DNA from: Linepithema humile
Lineage: Eukaryota > Arthropoda > Insecta > Hymenoptera > Formicidae
Direction: 5' to 3'
Assembly (NCBI RefSeq): GCF_040581485.1
Contig: NC_090132.1
Location: 23,962,911-24,026,910 of the forward strand
DNA: 64,000 nucleotides
Part shown: piece after piece, positions 36,121-48,350 of the stretch
Layout of the letters: each line of letters begins with the position of its first letter
Numbering within the stretch: position 1 is the stretch's first letter
Notes under the pieces: generated by a model
What the model was told of the DNA's origin: nothing
The model's input: the letters and a program-made list of their open reading frames with translations, nothing else
Databases searched by the model: none
Made by a program: the position numbers and the translations under genes

Positions 36121-38529
36121 GGAAGCAGCCAGGTTGCTCGTTACACGAATCCTACTACGTGACGTTGCACGCGAGGTACATTTGCACGATTGTCGGCAAA
36201 ATATAATGCGGATTCCGTTCCTGAAACTGCCAGCTGCATTGATCGTACGGGCTGACGAGCCCGTTGTAACGCGATACCGAAAGTGAAATGTGCAATATTG
36301 TTTCGGCGCGTGCGTTTACACGCCACTCCAACAAGAAATCAGGCGCGTCTGTGTAACGCGTGGACTTCGAAACGCACGAATCAATTACGTCAATTATGCC
36401 GTGTTATGCATCATTATCACTCCACCTCGCGTAACTTGCGACCGGCCAGATTCCATCTTCCGCCTGATACTCGGGGGTCAGGTACGCGCATATTTCGCGC
36501 GTTAATACGCAGTCGGGTGCTTGCAAAGTACTGTCAAGCAATTCGGGTGTCCATTCCAGTTAGAGTTGGGATTATACGCGCGAATAAACCGTTTGAAAAA
36601 AAACTTCATGAAAAAAAAACGAGAGATCCCAATTTATCTTTCGGATCTTTCCGAATCTTCTGTACTTTTTTAATTTTCCGTTGAGGCAATTTTCACGATA
36701 AGTCTGTACTTTGGTTTTTCTAAAGCAACTCTATATTTTTTCTGTATAAAACCCGTTTTAATTATTAAAATGTATGTTCCACATACTTAACTCTTATCTG
36801 CTCTCGCAGATCTTTTGACGCTAGCTTCCGTTTCGGCGAAATTAATTCGCGTCTGCATGGAAATTGCACGGCTTCCCGAAAGAGCTTTGTGTTTTTTGCG
36901 AAGCGCGCGCGGACAATGTGCGCTAGAGGTTAATCGCGTAAACTGTCGCAAAAATAATCTGTACATTCCATCCCGGCGCATACGCCTAGCGCACTTCGTG
37001 AATTCTCGCATCGCACGCCGCCGTCGCTTCCGCACCCCACACACTTTGAATCTTAATGGCTCGATTTGTATTCACAACGAGGGGATGAATTTTTCATCGT
37101 TGCGAGAGATGTAAGGGGAGGCCGCCCTTGTCGGACCTGCGAAAATGACCAATGACGACGTGACCGGTATTGCGCTCGCGTCGGGTCCGATATATGCATA
37201 TTGAATCGCGGTCGTTTGATTTCAACAAAAGATCGACGATAGCGACAGTCCGACTGCATATATCAAACAAATGTAAGCGTTTAGAGGAAGGTAGGTTAAC
37301 TCGCGTCGATAAAATAACTGTACTACGGCAAATATATTATATTAAAATGTTAAATGTTGAATTTAATATGAATGGCAAACAGAGAAATATATAATTGTCG
37401 CTATTATTAAACGATTTCAGCAATTAGTATTTGTTATAATATATAAAAATTATATGCGACATAATTGGCTGTAAAGTATTAGCTGCAAAGTACAGCTTTA
37501 TGTGATTAAACGAAGTTTACAGTACATGCATCCGTAAGTGCATTGTTAATGAAGTGCATGTCGGGTTATGCTTTCGACCAATTAAATAAAGCGGCGCAAA
37601 ATGGGTTTTACGTGTCAATAATTAATATTGGTTCAAGCATGCCAATATTCTATACATGGTAGTCGATCAATTCGTTCACTGTCGTTAATTTGTTTTATTG
37701 GCGTCATAGAATGAAATAATTTAAACAATTATTTTATTTAGCGAGTTTTGCAGTATTGAAACAATTTTTATAAATATTGTTCATAGCTTCGGCTTTTTAA
37801 ATTAAAGTTAAATTTTTCGATAAAATAACTATATTTTTCGATAATAATTTAAAGAAGTTAAATAAAATTTAATGTTCGATACTCCATTGTAGTTTGTAGA
37901 TAATACAAAATTCTTATAATTTTTATCAACCATATCCCTCTCGATGGATTTATGTCATTCAAATTGTCAGTTCACGTGAGTGACAGCAGTCGATAAATCC
38001 TTACGTGTGCTCGAAGGAATTTAAGTTAGATGTGTTCAACAACTTCATTTGCTGATCAGAGAAGATGCGGATTGCTCGAATTGCAGTTGTAAATACACGA
38101 CGTCGTCTTAAACGCGACAGTCTGCTGATAATGCATTATTTAGAAAAGTCAGTTAACTCTAGTTACACGAGACAGACCAAGTACGAATTCAAATCACAGA
38201 AAATACGAATAAAAATACGAATTTGCACAGATTTTCTCGTAGACATTGTTTCGTTAAATCTATTTGTAAAAAATTGAGACATTAAGTCAATGTAATATTG
38301 TGGAAATTATATTATAATGCGCAATAATGGAGAATAGAATGTACACTATCGGTGCTTCAATCGGTAGCAATAAACCACAACATTTAATCACAGTAGTTCG
38401 ATAATGCGGAAATCCACAGGACATTAGCAACAATTTGAAATATTATACGCACCATTGGAAAATTCTTCACAGTTTGACGTTGCGCGAAATTTATAATTGC
38501 AGCTGAAATGAACACTCGTCATGGGTCAA

Positions 38530-38770
38530 ATCATTAATTTGCATAATTAAAACGGATAATTTTAAGTCCGTCGGAAACTTCCGACCCGCATCGCGTTCGA
38601 TAAAATTCAGTCCGTCGCGTATTGGTTACGGGGCCGATTCCACCGCAAGCCAACCGGTCCATTTTAGACTGTCAATTAGATTAATTGGGAAAGACTAATT
38701 ATCCTCTCTGACCATCGGTTACAGAACTATCCGCTACTGGGGATCGATCTTGGGAGCTCACCGACTGAAA
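38530..38770. promoter_or_regulatory. Candidate cis-regulatory island with octamer and TAAT motifs
   Basis: TAATTTGCATAATTAAA (38536-38552) combines a perfect POU octamer (ATTTGCAT, 38537-38544) with homeodomain TAAT cores. A palindrome GTCGGAA-AC-TTCCGAC (38570-38585) with a Rel-like GGAAACTTCC centre follows. AGTCCGTCG occurs twice (38566-38574, 38609-38617). GACTAATTATCC and AATTAGATTAATTGG follow near 38.68-38.70 kb. The mix suggests enhancer DNA but is not proof. Confidence 0.25.
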
Positions 38771-40370
38771 TGCGGAGACTCGCTTGGATAATTTAGTCAG
38801 GAGGTTCAACGCGAACACAGCTTTTACGTACTATTGGCGTATTATTATCCGACAATGGAGAAACTCGCGGAATGGAAATACGTCATATAATCTAATTTCC
38901 ATCTAATTTTTTTATGTCATAATGTCAGCCGATAAAAGTACACGAATTGTACAAATAAGGGCATAATGCGCCATCAACCCTGAGCGAGGCCACTTTTAAC
39001 TCCATTTAGATAAAGCATGTAGAGCGTGTAGAGAGCAAGAGAAATATTGCAGCGACGGTGCAGTCGACAATATCGTGAAACATGCACATTGGCTTGCGCG
39101 CGACGTTTCGTATCGACTGTTCCAGGAATAATTCAACTCGTATCGTTCTTATAAGCTTTTTTTTGTTATTCGTAGCAATCTAACTCCGCTTCGAGTTATA
39201 TTTTTTGTTAATTTTGTGCCGTGAAATTTGAATCACTTGGCTCGGGAAGAAGAAAAAAAATGCAAAAGAAAGTAACAAAACGTATTGAAATAAAATATTT
39301 TAAAATACATATTAATGGTAAATAAAAGAAAAAGATCGCGTTATTAACGTTTTATCGTGGCGAAAAAGTGCTGGAATCTACAACATACCGAAGAATTCGT
39401 CTAGAATATCGAATAGTATCGAACGCAGATTTCAGAACGTGACTTTTACCGCCTCTTTTATTTAATTTCCGCCCGAGATTGATTCGACATTTATCATTTT
39501 ACCGATGCACAGAGCTCATTAAAGTCATCTCCTGAAACTCTGCTCTTAGAAACGAGCAAACTTTCGGCCGAATCTCGAGCACGTATATCCAAAAGTGGGA
39601 GAAAGGACGACGACATCGTGCCGCGCCGATCGTCGAGTCGCCCGTTGATCTGCTTTGCGGCCCACGAACGTAATCGGACGAACTTTAATTGCCTCCGAAC
39701 CTGTGCCGTGGCTCGTGACGGCGAGCGGGCGGGCAAAAAGTTCGCGGAAGGCGGAAGGATCCATTAGCGAGTCGATATTCCAGCCGTAGGTCCGGGAAAG
39801 GCCGCCAGGAATTTTCTCGTATTATCTCGAAGCGGCTATCCACTTATCCCTCCATTTTCCTCGTTTTTTCGTCTGACTTTGACGTCGGCTTTGTGTGCCC
39901 AATGTCGCCGCGTTGTTCTACCCTTCGTCCGCGGACCGCGGGGTATCGGATTTTCGAATGCTATCACGGATCAGGAAGGCAATCGCCGAACACGAGATAA
40001 CATCGGCGTCCTGTCGTCGACTTTCTCGCCTTCCGATCGATATCTGAGTGGTCAAACGTTTATCGACAAATCGGTGAACCACGTAGCCGTGGGCCAATCT
40101 ATTAGCGCTTCCGCTCGCGCGTGGGAAGCAATTACACGAACTTCCTCGAAGAAAATACATTTTGAAATGTGGATATATTTGAATTCAATAGTTACACCAG
40201 ATTGTGTAATTCGGAAAATAGAGCACAGTATTCGGTCTGAATAGAAATACGAGTTGGCTAAATGGAACACGGGAGATCGCCAATTATAGATAAAAATAGA
40301 GCTACATGCGATGAAACAAGGATTTCAAGCTTCTCGGAGAACCGATATCTTTCGTAGAAAAATACGACAG

Positions 40371-40396
40371 CAATCTTATCGCGCAATCTTATCGCG
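40371..40396 (+). repeat. Exact 13-bp tandem duplication (CAATCTTATCGCG)
   Basis: CAATCTTATCGCG occurs twice back to back (40371-40383 and 40384-40396) with no difference, so the duplication is either recent or constrained. Confidence 0.85.
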
Positions 40397-41479
40397 TAAG
40401 AGCTACATCGCACCCCTGTCAAGTTGGCGCCTCATATTTAAAAACCGGAACTTTTATCACGCGTTTTACTTGCAGCTGAAAAAGTTTTATAGTTTGAGAA
40501 AGAATTCCATCGATTTGGCTAAAGAAGTGACATATGAAAAATATGTGGTGATAACTTTCCGTGGCATTTCAATTTTCGAAAGAAGTAATTTTCATAATAG
40601 AGAATCCTGCATATTTCTCACAGTTTCCTGATATATTTTAAGAATAGCTCCCGCCTTTTCAAACGTCATCATTAAACATCTTAAAGTGACAATATCAAAA
40701 ATGACTCAACGCTAATATTAATTCTCAGCACTCGCTTAACTTTTGATCCTTAATTAGTTAGACATAGAGTTTCAGCGGGGCGTTATTTCCCTTGAAAAAC
40801 AGGACTGCGTTTCGTTAGACGAACGACGGTAGCACGTACGTACATTTGCAAAACCGCGGGGTGGGGAAACAGCATTCGAGTTCATGGGACACCACTTCCG
40901 CAGTTCCTACCACTAGGCACTTAGCTCTACGGTTGAGCGATATCCCGCATTCTGGACCACGCGTTTACAGAAACAGACGGGGGTTTAAGGGGGCCTCGTT
41001 GCCATGCGGCCGGCTTGCAGTTGACACTGCGCAGCCAGTGAGAGAGTTTTGCCATACGCGGCATGAGAACTCCGGAATACGGTCGGAAGAAATTAGACTC
41101 CGTCGTGACATTCCGTCTCTGTTTTATGTACTGTGCAATTGCCGCGTATATCACTTTTTCAACCAAAACTAATTAATGTTGTGTTTATTGCTTGTGAAAT
41201 ATCTCATTTTAATCTCATAAATTTTCAGTTCTACAGAACCTTATCATAAAATAAATATGATAATTAAATTTATTATATTACTCTAAAGTAATTACAAAAT
41301 GTTTGTGACGTTGTATAAAAACAGTTTACAATGTAAATTTTACAATAGAAGGAGTTAACATGTACGCCATTCAGTGATGACATTTAAATTAAAATTAATG
41401 TTAATCAATTAGAACAGAAATCTGAGAGGATCGCGAATATAATATTATTTTACGGATTAATTGCACTCTTCCGCGGATT

Positions 41480-41720
41480 TGGGAAACGCCCGTCAAAGCG
41501 CCGCCGATTGACTTTTCTTTCGGTAATGACGAAGTGGCTTAATTACGACCCCGTTGTTATTCATGCAAATTCCTGACGGTTATTGCAGCTGGGGGAACGC
41601 TCCATTATCGGCGGGCAACCGTCGTCGATTTTCTTTCTGGCGCTATTCCTTTGCCGCGCGACGACGCGCCGGCGAAATGAAACATTCTTTTTTTCCGCGC
41701 GACCCGAAGTGAATTAGAGG
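41480..41720. promoter_or_regulatory. Candidate cis-regulatory island with POU octamer
   Basis: A CpG-rich stretch carrying GGTAATGACGAAG, CTTAATTACG, a perfect octamer ATGCAAAT (41563-41570) and CAGCTG, between AT-rich flanks. No open frame of interest is present. Regulatory identity is inferred from motif content only. Confidence 0.2.
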
Positions 41721-42222
41721 CGCGCGATGCAGTTATTGCGAGAAGGACCGGAGTGCTTTTTTTGTTTTTGCATCAAATCCCGTATTAATCTTCGTTACCG
41801 CGGCGTCGCGCCCGATGCGCGCGTCCGACGATTTCCACTTTTATTCACGTCTGACAGATTAATTTCCGCTGAGAAAACCGAGACTGTTACATACACCTGG
41901 ACGGAAAGTCAAGCTAAGCGTCATGATTTGCCGTCGACGTACGTATAAGGATCTAGGAAAGTTTTGAGGGTTTCAAAAAATTTCCTTTGTAGCTCTTGCT
42001 CCATTATCTTTTCCAAATTATACTTTTGACGTGAGCGTAATTAAAGTGGTTTTTACTTCTACGATCAATATCCATTAGATGAAATGTTATAGAAAAGATA
42101 GAAAATTTTTTTTGAAAATTTTAAGCCTTTTCTAAATGATCTGTTTAATTGATATCTGTGCATCTTCTTCTTTTGTATTATTTTTTCTGTTTGGACATGA
42201 AAATTGATTTGATTTATATTTG

Positions 42223-42237
42223 TTTTTTTTTTTTTTT
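42223..42237 (+). repeat. Poly-T tract, 15 bases
   Basis: An uninterrupted run of 15 T between AT-rich flanks, with no associated element seen. Confidence 0.9.
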
Positions 42238-42506
42238 ACTTATAATGTCACGAAATCAATCTTCGCGTTGAAAGCAATTGAAAGTGAGGAGTTTCCTGTG
42301 AACTGAATTTCTAGAATATAATTAAACTGCAAACTGCAAAGCCTAATTGCTTACTCAGATTCAAGTTAGCTTTACTTTCGCAGAATTATAATCTTAGTTT
42401 TAATTACCAAGATAAATAAAGTCGAAATTAAAACATTACAACAAATAATCGTCTCTTCCGTGGTTTTTCCGAGGAAAGTTTCTCCGGAATGCTCCATGTA
42501 AATCAA

Positions 42507-42525
42507 TGCATGCAAATGTTTGCAT
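42507..42525. promoter_or_regulatory. Palindrome ATGCAAA-TG-TTTGCAT
   Basis: Perfect 7-base arms (42510-42516 and 42519-42525) around TG, in effect two opposed octamer-like half sites, with an adjoining TGCATGCA overlap. It may be a POU dimer site; it may also be chance in AT-rich sequence. Confidence 0.25.
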
Positions 42526-44940
42526 ATTTATGTTGAACGTGCAGTGGCGTCATTTTCTCTGTTCGCGAGAATCCGAGGATGGTCCTTTTATTTTCAACGA
42601 GCTTTCGCGTTCTTCTCTTTGTTCTCGTCCGCTCCTCTCGAATTTCGTTCCTCCCGCACGATTGCGCGCAACAAAGTGGCTACAGGAATTGAATGAAATT
42701 TCGAGACGTCGGCGGGCGATTGTTAGAATTACAGGCAATCTCTGCATTATTAATGAAGAAGCTTAAAACCCGCATGGATGGAATGAGAAAAAAAGATGAG
42801 AAAAAGCGAGTGGTGCATTTTTAGCTTCGAGGAAATGTCCCTTCGATTAAAGGAGCTGCGTTTCCACGTCCTTTATCTTTATTTAAACTACCGTTTATAT
42901 TAAGTAGTCGCGCCGATATAATTACTAATTGTCCATCGTCATTTTTATTGGATCCCGCCTTTTTCTTACTTCTTCTTCGCGTCCTCCTTTTTATAGTCGC
43001 ATGTAACAAACCAACAATTAAATTTGACGAATAAAAACAACATTTAAAGGAGTGGCTGCCTAATAAGAAGGAATGTTATAAAATTAATCAGCACTAATTA
43101 ATCAAATAACAAAAGGTATAGCGGAAATCTGTTTAACTTGACGAGGTTTTATTACATTAACGTTGTCTCACTGTTTTTCATAACGTGTCCGAGTAAGCAA
43201 AAGTCACGTTCTTAGAAGACATCGTGTTCTACCCTCTTGGGAAACAATCCTAATTTCTCCCTCCCTCTTTCGCGCTCTTCGCGTTTATTTCTTCGCGTGG
43301 ACGCGCGTAACGAAGTAAGTACAAACATAATAAAATTCCAAGATGTCGGACGAGTTACCATTAGAATTATAGGCGACGGGAGCCGGAATAATAAAAGGAA
43401 AGAGAACAAAAAAAAAAACAGAGAAAGGACAGGAAAAGAGGAAGGATAGGAAACGGAATGGTCGGGACAGCAGGCGAGAGAAATTTCATTAATAATGCAA
43501 GTAGCGAGACGAGGTCGTGCAGGATGAGATATGTGTTCTATAATTATTTCTAGCGGTGCCGCGGATAAAGCGATGGCGCCGATGGAGAACAACAATTATT
43601 TATAATGAAGAAACGTAATGAGATTCGAGCGCTTGACTGACGGATTCAGATGTCAAGACGAATGGCGCTCTTTGGGGCTCGCCTGGCGAAAGCGACGAGC
43701 ACTTCTTTATGCGTGCGGAAAAAAATATAATGACGTCGTTACTGTTATCGGGTGGCAACGTCACCCGTTGAATGATCCGCATTGAGATAGATGTGACTCC
43801 AATAAAAAACCTGCGGACTTTTTTTGACGTTCTTTCTTTCTTTTTTGACCAATGCGTTTTGCAGTGGAATTTTTGTAACGGGTAGAAAAATACAGTTTCA
43901 AATAATATTTTACTGGTATTATTGTCAAAAATTTTCATACACGACTGACTTTGAATCAATATTTGATTCGGAAAAAATTTTTATTTGACTTCGTTACTTT
44001 TTCTTTTTGATTATTATTTTTTTTATATAATTTTTTATATTTTACATATATTTCTATTTCTCTGTTAATTTACTGATTTAATGCGCACGTAAGTCAATCT
44101 GGGGTTAAAAATGATTTCATGCTTCGCACGTACTTCGCCCGCACGAATGCCACTTGATGATGGCATTTACAGAATTTTTTCTCATTTTTCGTAATTTTAT
44201 CCGAGCATTCTGTCGCGGCTACGGTCTGCATTGAAATAGTAACAGTACTTAAAATAGTCGCTGCTGCACTATGGCATAGAGTGCTATACAGAGACATTGG
44301 CACACAAAGAACCGTCTATGGAGCAGCGTCATCCCTCTTGAAAGTCGCCAATTCATTTCTTTCTTTCTATTTTCGAGGGTCAACGTAATGTAAAAGGGTG
44401 TCGGGAAAGAGCGTAAACGATGGCGCAAGGTGGATCGAAGGTGATCACGACCTAAGGGCGCCGGTAGAAAAATTGTCTGCGAAGACGGGGCTTCGTAAAC
44501 CGTGCAAATAAATGGCGAAGGATTGAATCCAATAATCTACGCTTCTAGTCATTTATTTGCCGTCTCTGTTAAACAAATTTTATTTTTGCACTTTTTAACA
44601 AATAATTGTTATACTTATTTAATTAAATTTTTTTAACTTGATTTCTTTAGTTTAATTTTCTCAATTTTTCTAGATATTAATATTTTCAACCTTGCTATTG
44701 CGTTTTTATTAACTCTTTTGCATTGCATTACAAGGTAAATGACAAGCTGATCTCTGAAAGACATATTTCAGACAAATTATGGCGCCAATATCGAAAAATT
44801 TCGAAGCGAGGAAAACTGTGATCGTAAATATTCAATCGAACTTTGCAAACTTCTGCCTTGCAGTGGGCGATATTTCAATATGAACTTTCTACATGCGCGA
44901 GAAGTGCAGCCAGCGATCGTTCAGATATAGGTGATACCGC

Positions 44941-45104
44941 TTATTACCATTTGTGTCATGACTTATTACCGTTTGCGGTAATAACGGGCAGCGGGATTTA
45001 TATTGTTAGCGAGTGTTAACTCGATATAAATCGATATATCTGACTGGCGTTGGAAACCTGCCAATTTTCATAGTGCGGGTCTGCTGTTGGTTATTCTGAC
45101 CAAC
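44941..45104. repeat. Cluster of short direct and inverted repeats
   Basis: Bases 44941-44955 and 44963-44977 form a direct repeat with 13 of 15 matches, differing by two transitions. The second copy forms a perfect hairpin TTATTACCG-TTTG-CGGTAATAA (44963-44984). Next, ATTTATAT (44996-45003) pairs with ATATAAAT (45024-45031) around an inner CGAGT/ACTCG stem. Last, GTTGGT (45086-45091) pairs with ACCAAC (45099-45104). Three hairpins within 145 bp is denser than I see elsewhere. No gene or known element is recognised. Confidence 0.45.
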
Positions 45105-46489
45105 GCTGAATATCGGTTATTTTGAATGTACCTCACTCGGTTAACCCGCTAAACACAAATCCCTTATACTTCATGTTGTTTGATAGAATTTATATGTATA
45201 ACAAATTGGGAGCAATTTCTTAACTGTTAAATTTGGGATCAAAATCTTTGAAAATAACAAAACGGATATTCTAGTCAGACATTTACTTTGTAAAATTTTT
45301 TTCATCAGATTAAAAGTCTCTTGAAAATTCTTGCATTGCTCTCATTTTACATCTCTGGTAAGTTATATCAACCAAATAATTACGATATACAGCTAATATT
45401 ACCTAAGATGAAATTAAGACCGGCATGTTCAATAAACTTCAATATGGAATTAATGAATACGCTTCGCGAGACTACACAAAATTAAACGCGATGAGCCCTC
45501 GGTAGATTAAAGCTCCACACAGCTACGGACTAACACAGAGTGAGAATTCAGATTGACGTTAGAAAATTATTTTTGCGCTATTCCGACGCGCGGAAAGAGC
45601 ATATTTCCAATATTTTCAATCTTCCAGCGCGGTACACGCGGATGCGGGGTACAAAGACGGCGTCCACACGAAAATAGCAGTTAGGCGTGAACGATTTTAC
45701 GTTGAGAAATTGACGTTGTCGGCTTTTTCAATTTAATCCACCTTCCAGTCCACCTCCACAACCCGAATGACGCTCCTTTCGTTCTGCACGGCGAGTGGAG
45801 AAATCGAGTGCAGGACGTGAGGAGAGAGGAAAAAAGCGGGCCGTTCCTGCAAGTACAAGTGCGTCACCTATTCTCACGGGAAATGGAGGATGTTAGGTTT
45901 TTTAAAATTCATGTCGGCTCGTGTACCTTCCGTCTACGCATACGTACGTAGTTCACGTCGCTAGTCCACGAAGAATCGGTACCTTGGAGAAATTCACAAG
46001 AAACGATAGCGCTGAAAACGAAGCAAGGCGACATCGTCGCGACGCGACACCAATTTCTCTTTCCTCCGCAGACCGACGAATAGATTTTTCAATTCGAGAA
46101 AGTATTCTAGCGTTATTCTATAATGTCGAGGCGGACGAGATTGATTATCAGTTTGTGCAATAAAAATATTCCGCGATAATTTGGTTAGACAAATTTTTAA
46201 TTCTGTATATATTTGTTGTATTTTAAGCAAAGCAATATCTAAATAAAGATGTGTTCTAAAGTTACATTTTTATCTATGTAATATTCACACTTGTCCAATT
46301 TGCTCACTTGATTTATCAATTTCCTGCAATTTTATAACGTCATTCATTTTTATTTATGTTTTTTTACTTATGTGCGTTATAATAAATTTATTTTCTAAAT
46401 TGTAGAACTGTATGTGCGTTGTGTGAATATTACTACATGAGTAACATGTTCATATTATTGCAATTTGTGCTTTTCCGATGCAGCGGTCA

Positions 46490-46980
46490 AACCAATTGGT
46501 TCTGTTCGATAAAAATTGCCGCAGCAAGTTCAAACTGGTCGATATCAACTCTTGATGACGAACGATTGGATCGCATCCAGTCAAAAAGTCAATCCTTTGT
46601 CCGGACCTTCATCGATCAATTAATTGGCAGAGGTTAATTGGCCGATGATCGTCGTTGTCTAACGCCAAGCGGCATCGATATGATTGCACAGCTCTCTGCA
46701 TGAAAGCAAACTGTCCGGTCGCTGCGTAAACTCAACTAATTGCAGCGCGTCATTAATTTGCTTGGACTGGCCAATTAACGCGTCGAGGAGAGGCCAGGTA
46801 TCTTCCGCTATCTATTCTTCCTCCAAGCTCGTTTACGTGCGCGCTGATTGCGGCCAGATCGGCCGATTTCCACGCTCCGGCGAATTATTGTGACGAGACG
46901 AATTGGATTCGCGCCGATCAGATCACTCTTTCACGATTGCTACGCAAATGGAATTCTAAAGTTCACCGATTTTACGTCGG
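46490..46980. promoter_or_regulatory. Candidate cis-regulatory island
   Basis: The island opens with the perfect palindrome AACCAATTGGTT (46490-46501). It holds an 11-bp exact inverted pair, GTTAATTGGCC (46633-46643) and GGCCAATTAAC (46769-46779), and a further TAATTGGC at 46621-46628. Repeated homeodomain-type TAATTG/CAATTA cores and CpG-rich spacers are typical of insect enhancers. One GTCGCTGC word lies at 46718. Open frames here (for example 46419-46637 on the plus strand) are short and unrecognised. This is inference from motif clustering. Confidence 0.25.
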
Positions 46981-48330
46981 CGCGTTTTCATATATCACGA
47001 AATTTCATTTTATTTCAATTTTGTTTTTATGGAACGCTTTAAAACAAATTTATTTTCTGGTAATTACGCGTTATATATTGCATTAAATAATTCTTTTACA
47101 AAAAAAGTGCACTTTAGTTTTTGCAAAATATTGACGATTTTTCGAATTGCATGTTTATGGAAAGGTAAAAAAAAAATTTGAAAAATGTATAATATTCCAT
47201 GACATTTAAATTGAATGTGACAAAAGCAGTTTTATATTTATAACGATTTATATATAATTTCATATAATGTCAATATTTAAATATATTCTTAATTTATAAT
47301 TCTTTTCTTTCAATTTCCCGCATATAATTTTTAATTTGCATCGATCTTTTTTCGGAATTTTATGATCTTTTATATCTTTTTCAATTTGCTCAATTTTTGT
47401 TGATTTCACAGTTTTTTAAAGTTGCAGGTAACTCTCTCTCTATCACATATATTTTGATTTAGTTTGTTAGTGTTATTGTTGCAATTTCCATTTGGAAAAG
47501 TGTGGTGATATGATACTGTAAAAGATTTCAGTTTATGTATTGCAGGCACCTCGATCAATCATATATCGTCAAATGGCCATTTACGCACACTTGATACTAA
47601 ATTATCCTTCCGTAATGAAGTAATTTTATTATCTTACGTGTAATCAACTGTCGACATATATAACACGTATAAGTGATATTAATATGTACAGCTATTATGC
47701 TGTACATCGTTGCGACTGAAAATTTTTTTGATTTTTCAGCAGTACTTAATTGAATAAATTTAATTTAAAAATCCATAATTATAATATTATAATTATATAT
47801 TCTACACAAAAAAATTAAAGTACTGAAAATACAACTGGAGAAAGCTCAATTTTCGTACATTTCAAGCCAAATGCATACATATTGCTTTATTTAAAAAAAA
47901 ACAATACATTGTATACATTGAACGTAATATGATTATTGGTGAAAAAATGTTTTTCATATAATATTAGAGATAACTATTTGTTTAAATTTAAAATAGATAT
48001 TTATATTGCAACAAATATTGAGAAATTTCTTTTTGTTACTGCGTTTTTAAATTATTTGCGAATATGCTTTATGACACAAAATAAAGTAACCAGGTATTTA
48101 TATTGAGATCAATAGAAAGAAAAAGCATTGAAGAAATTAAATAGCTGAGCGAGGCTTGATAGGTTGAAAACGTTTTACGTAGCTCGTAACGTGGTCGATT
48201 TCCCAGACTTCAGTTCCGTTTGATTCATATCTTCGAAAAGGTCGATCTTATTTCCGGTCTTGAGTGATTCCATTTAAAACGGAACTCGGTATGACGGTAG
48301 CAGAAAAGTCAGATCCTCTAACTGCATATG

Positions 48331-48350
48331 TGTATGTATATATACATACA
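48331..48350. repeat. Perfect 20-bp palindrome in a TA/TG microsatellite
   Basis: TGTATGTATA is followed by its exact reverse complement TATACATACA. CATATG occurs on both sides (48325-48330 and 48348-48353). This is most likely a (TA)(TGTA) microsatellite that formed a palindrome. Confidence 0.8.

Larger units (their letters stand above)
36120..43000. other. Island-rich stretch, possible regulatory DNA
   Basis: GC-richer islands at 36.1-36.6, 36.8-37.3, 38.5-38.8, 39.5-40.1, 40.8-41.1, 41.5-41.95 and 42.5-43.0 kb. The segment 37540-37700 has TAAT, TTTATTGGCGTCAT and ATTAATATTGG words typical of homeodomain-rich enhancers. No coding evidence is seen. Confidence 0.5.
43000..47000. other. Mixed DNA with purine-rich tract and hairpins, no gene seen
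   Basis: A largely purine tract runs from 43383 to 43457, opposite a pyrimidine-rich stretch at 43250-43290. Islands lie near 44.1-44.5, 44.9-45.1, 45.5-46.1 and 46.5-47.0 kb. Open frames are short, with no recognisable product. Confidence 0.5.
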
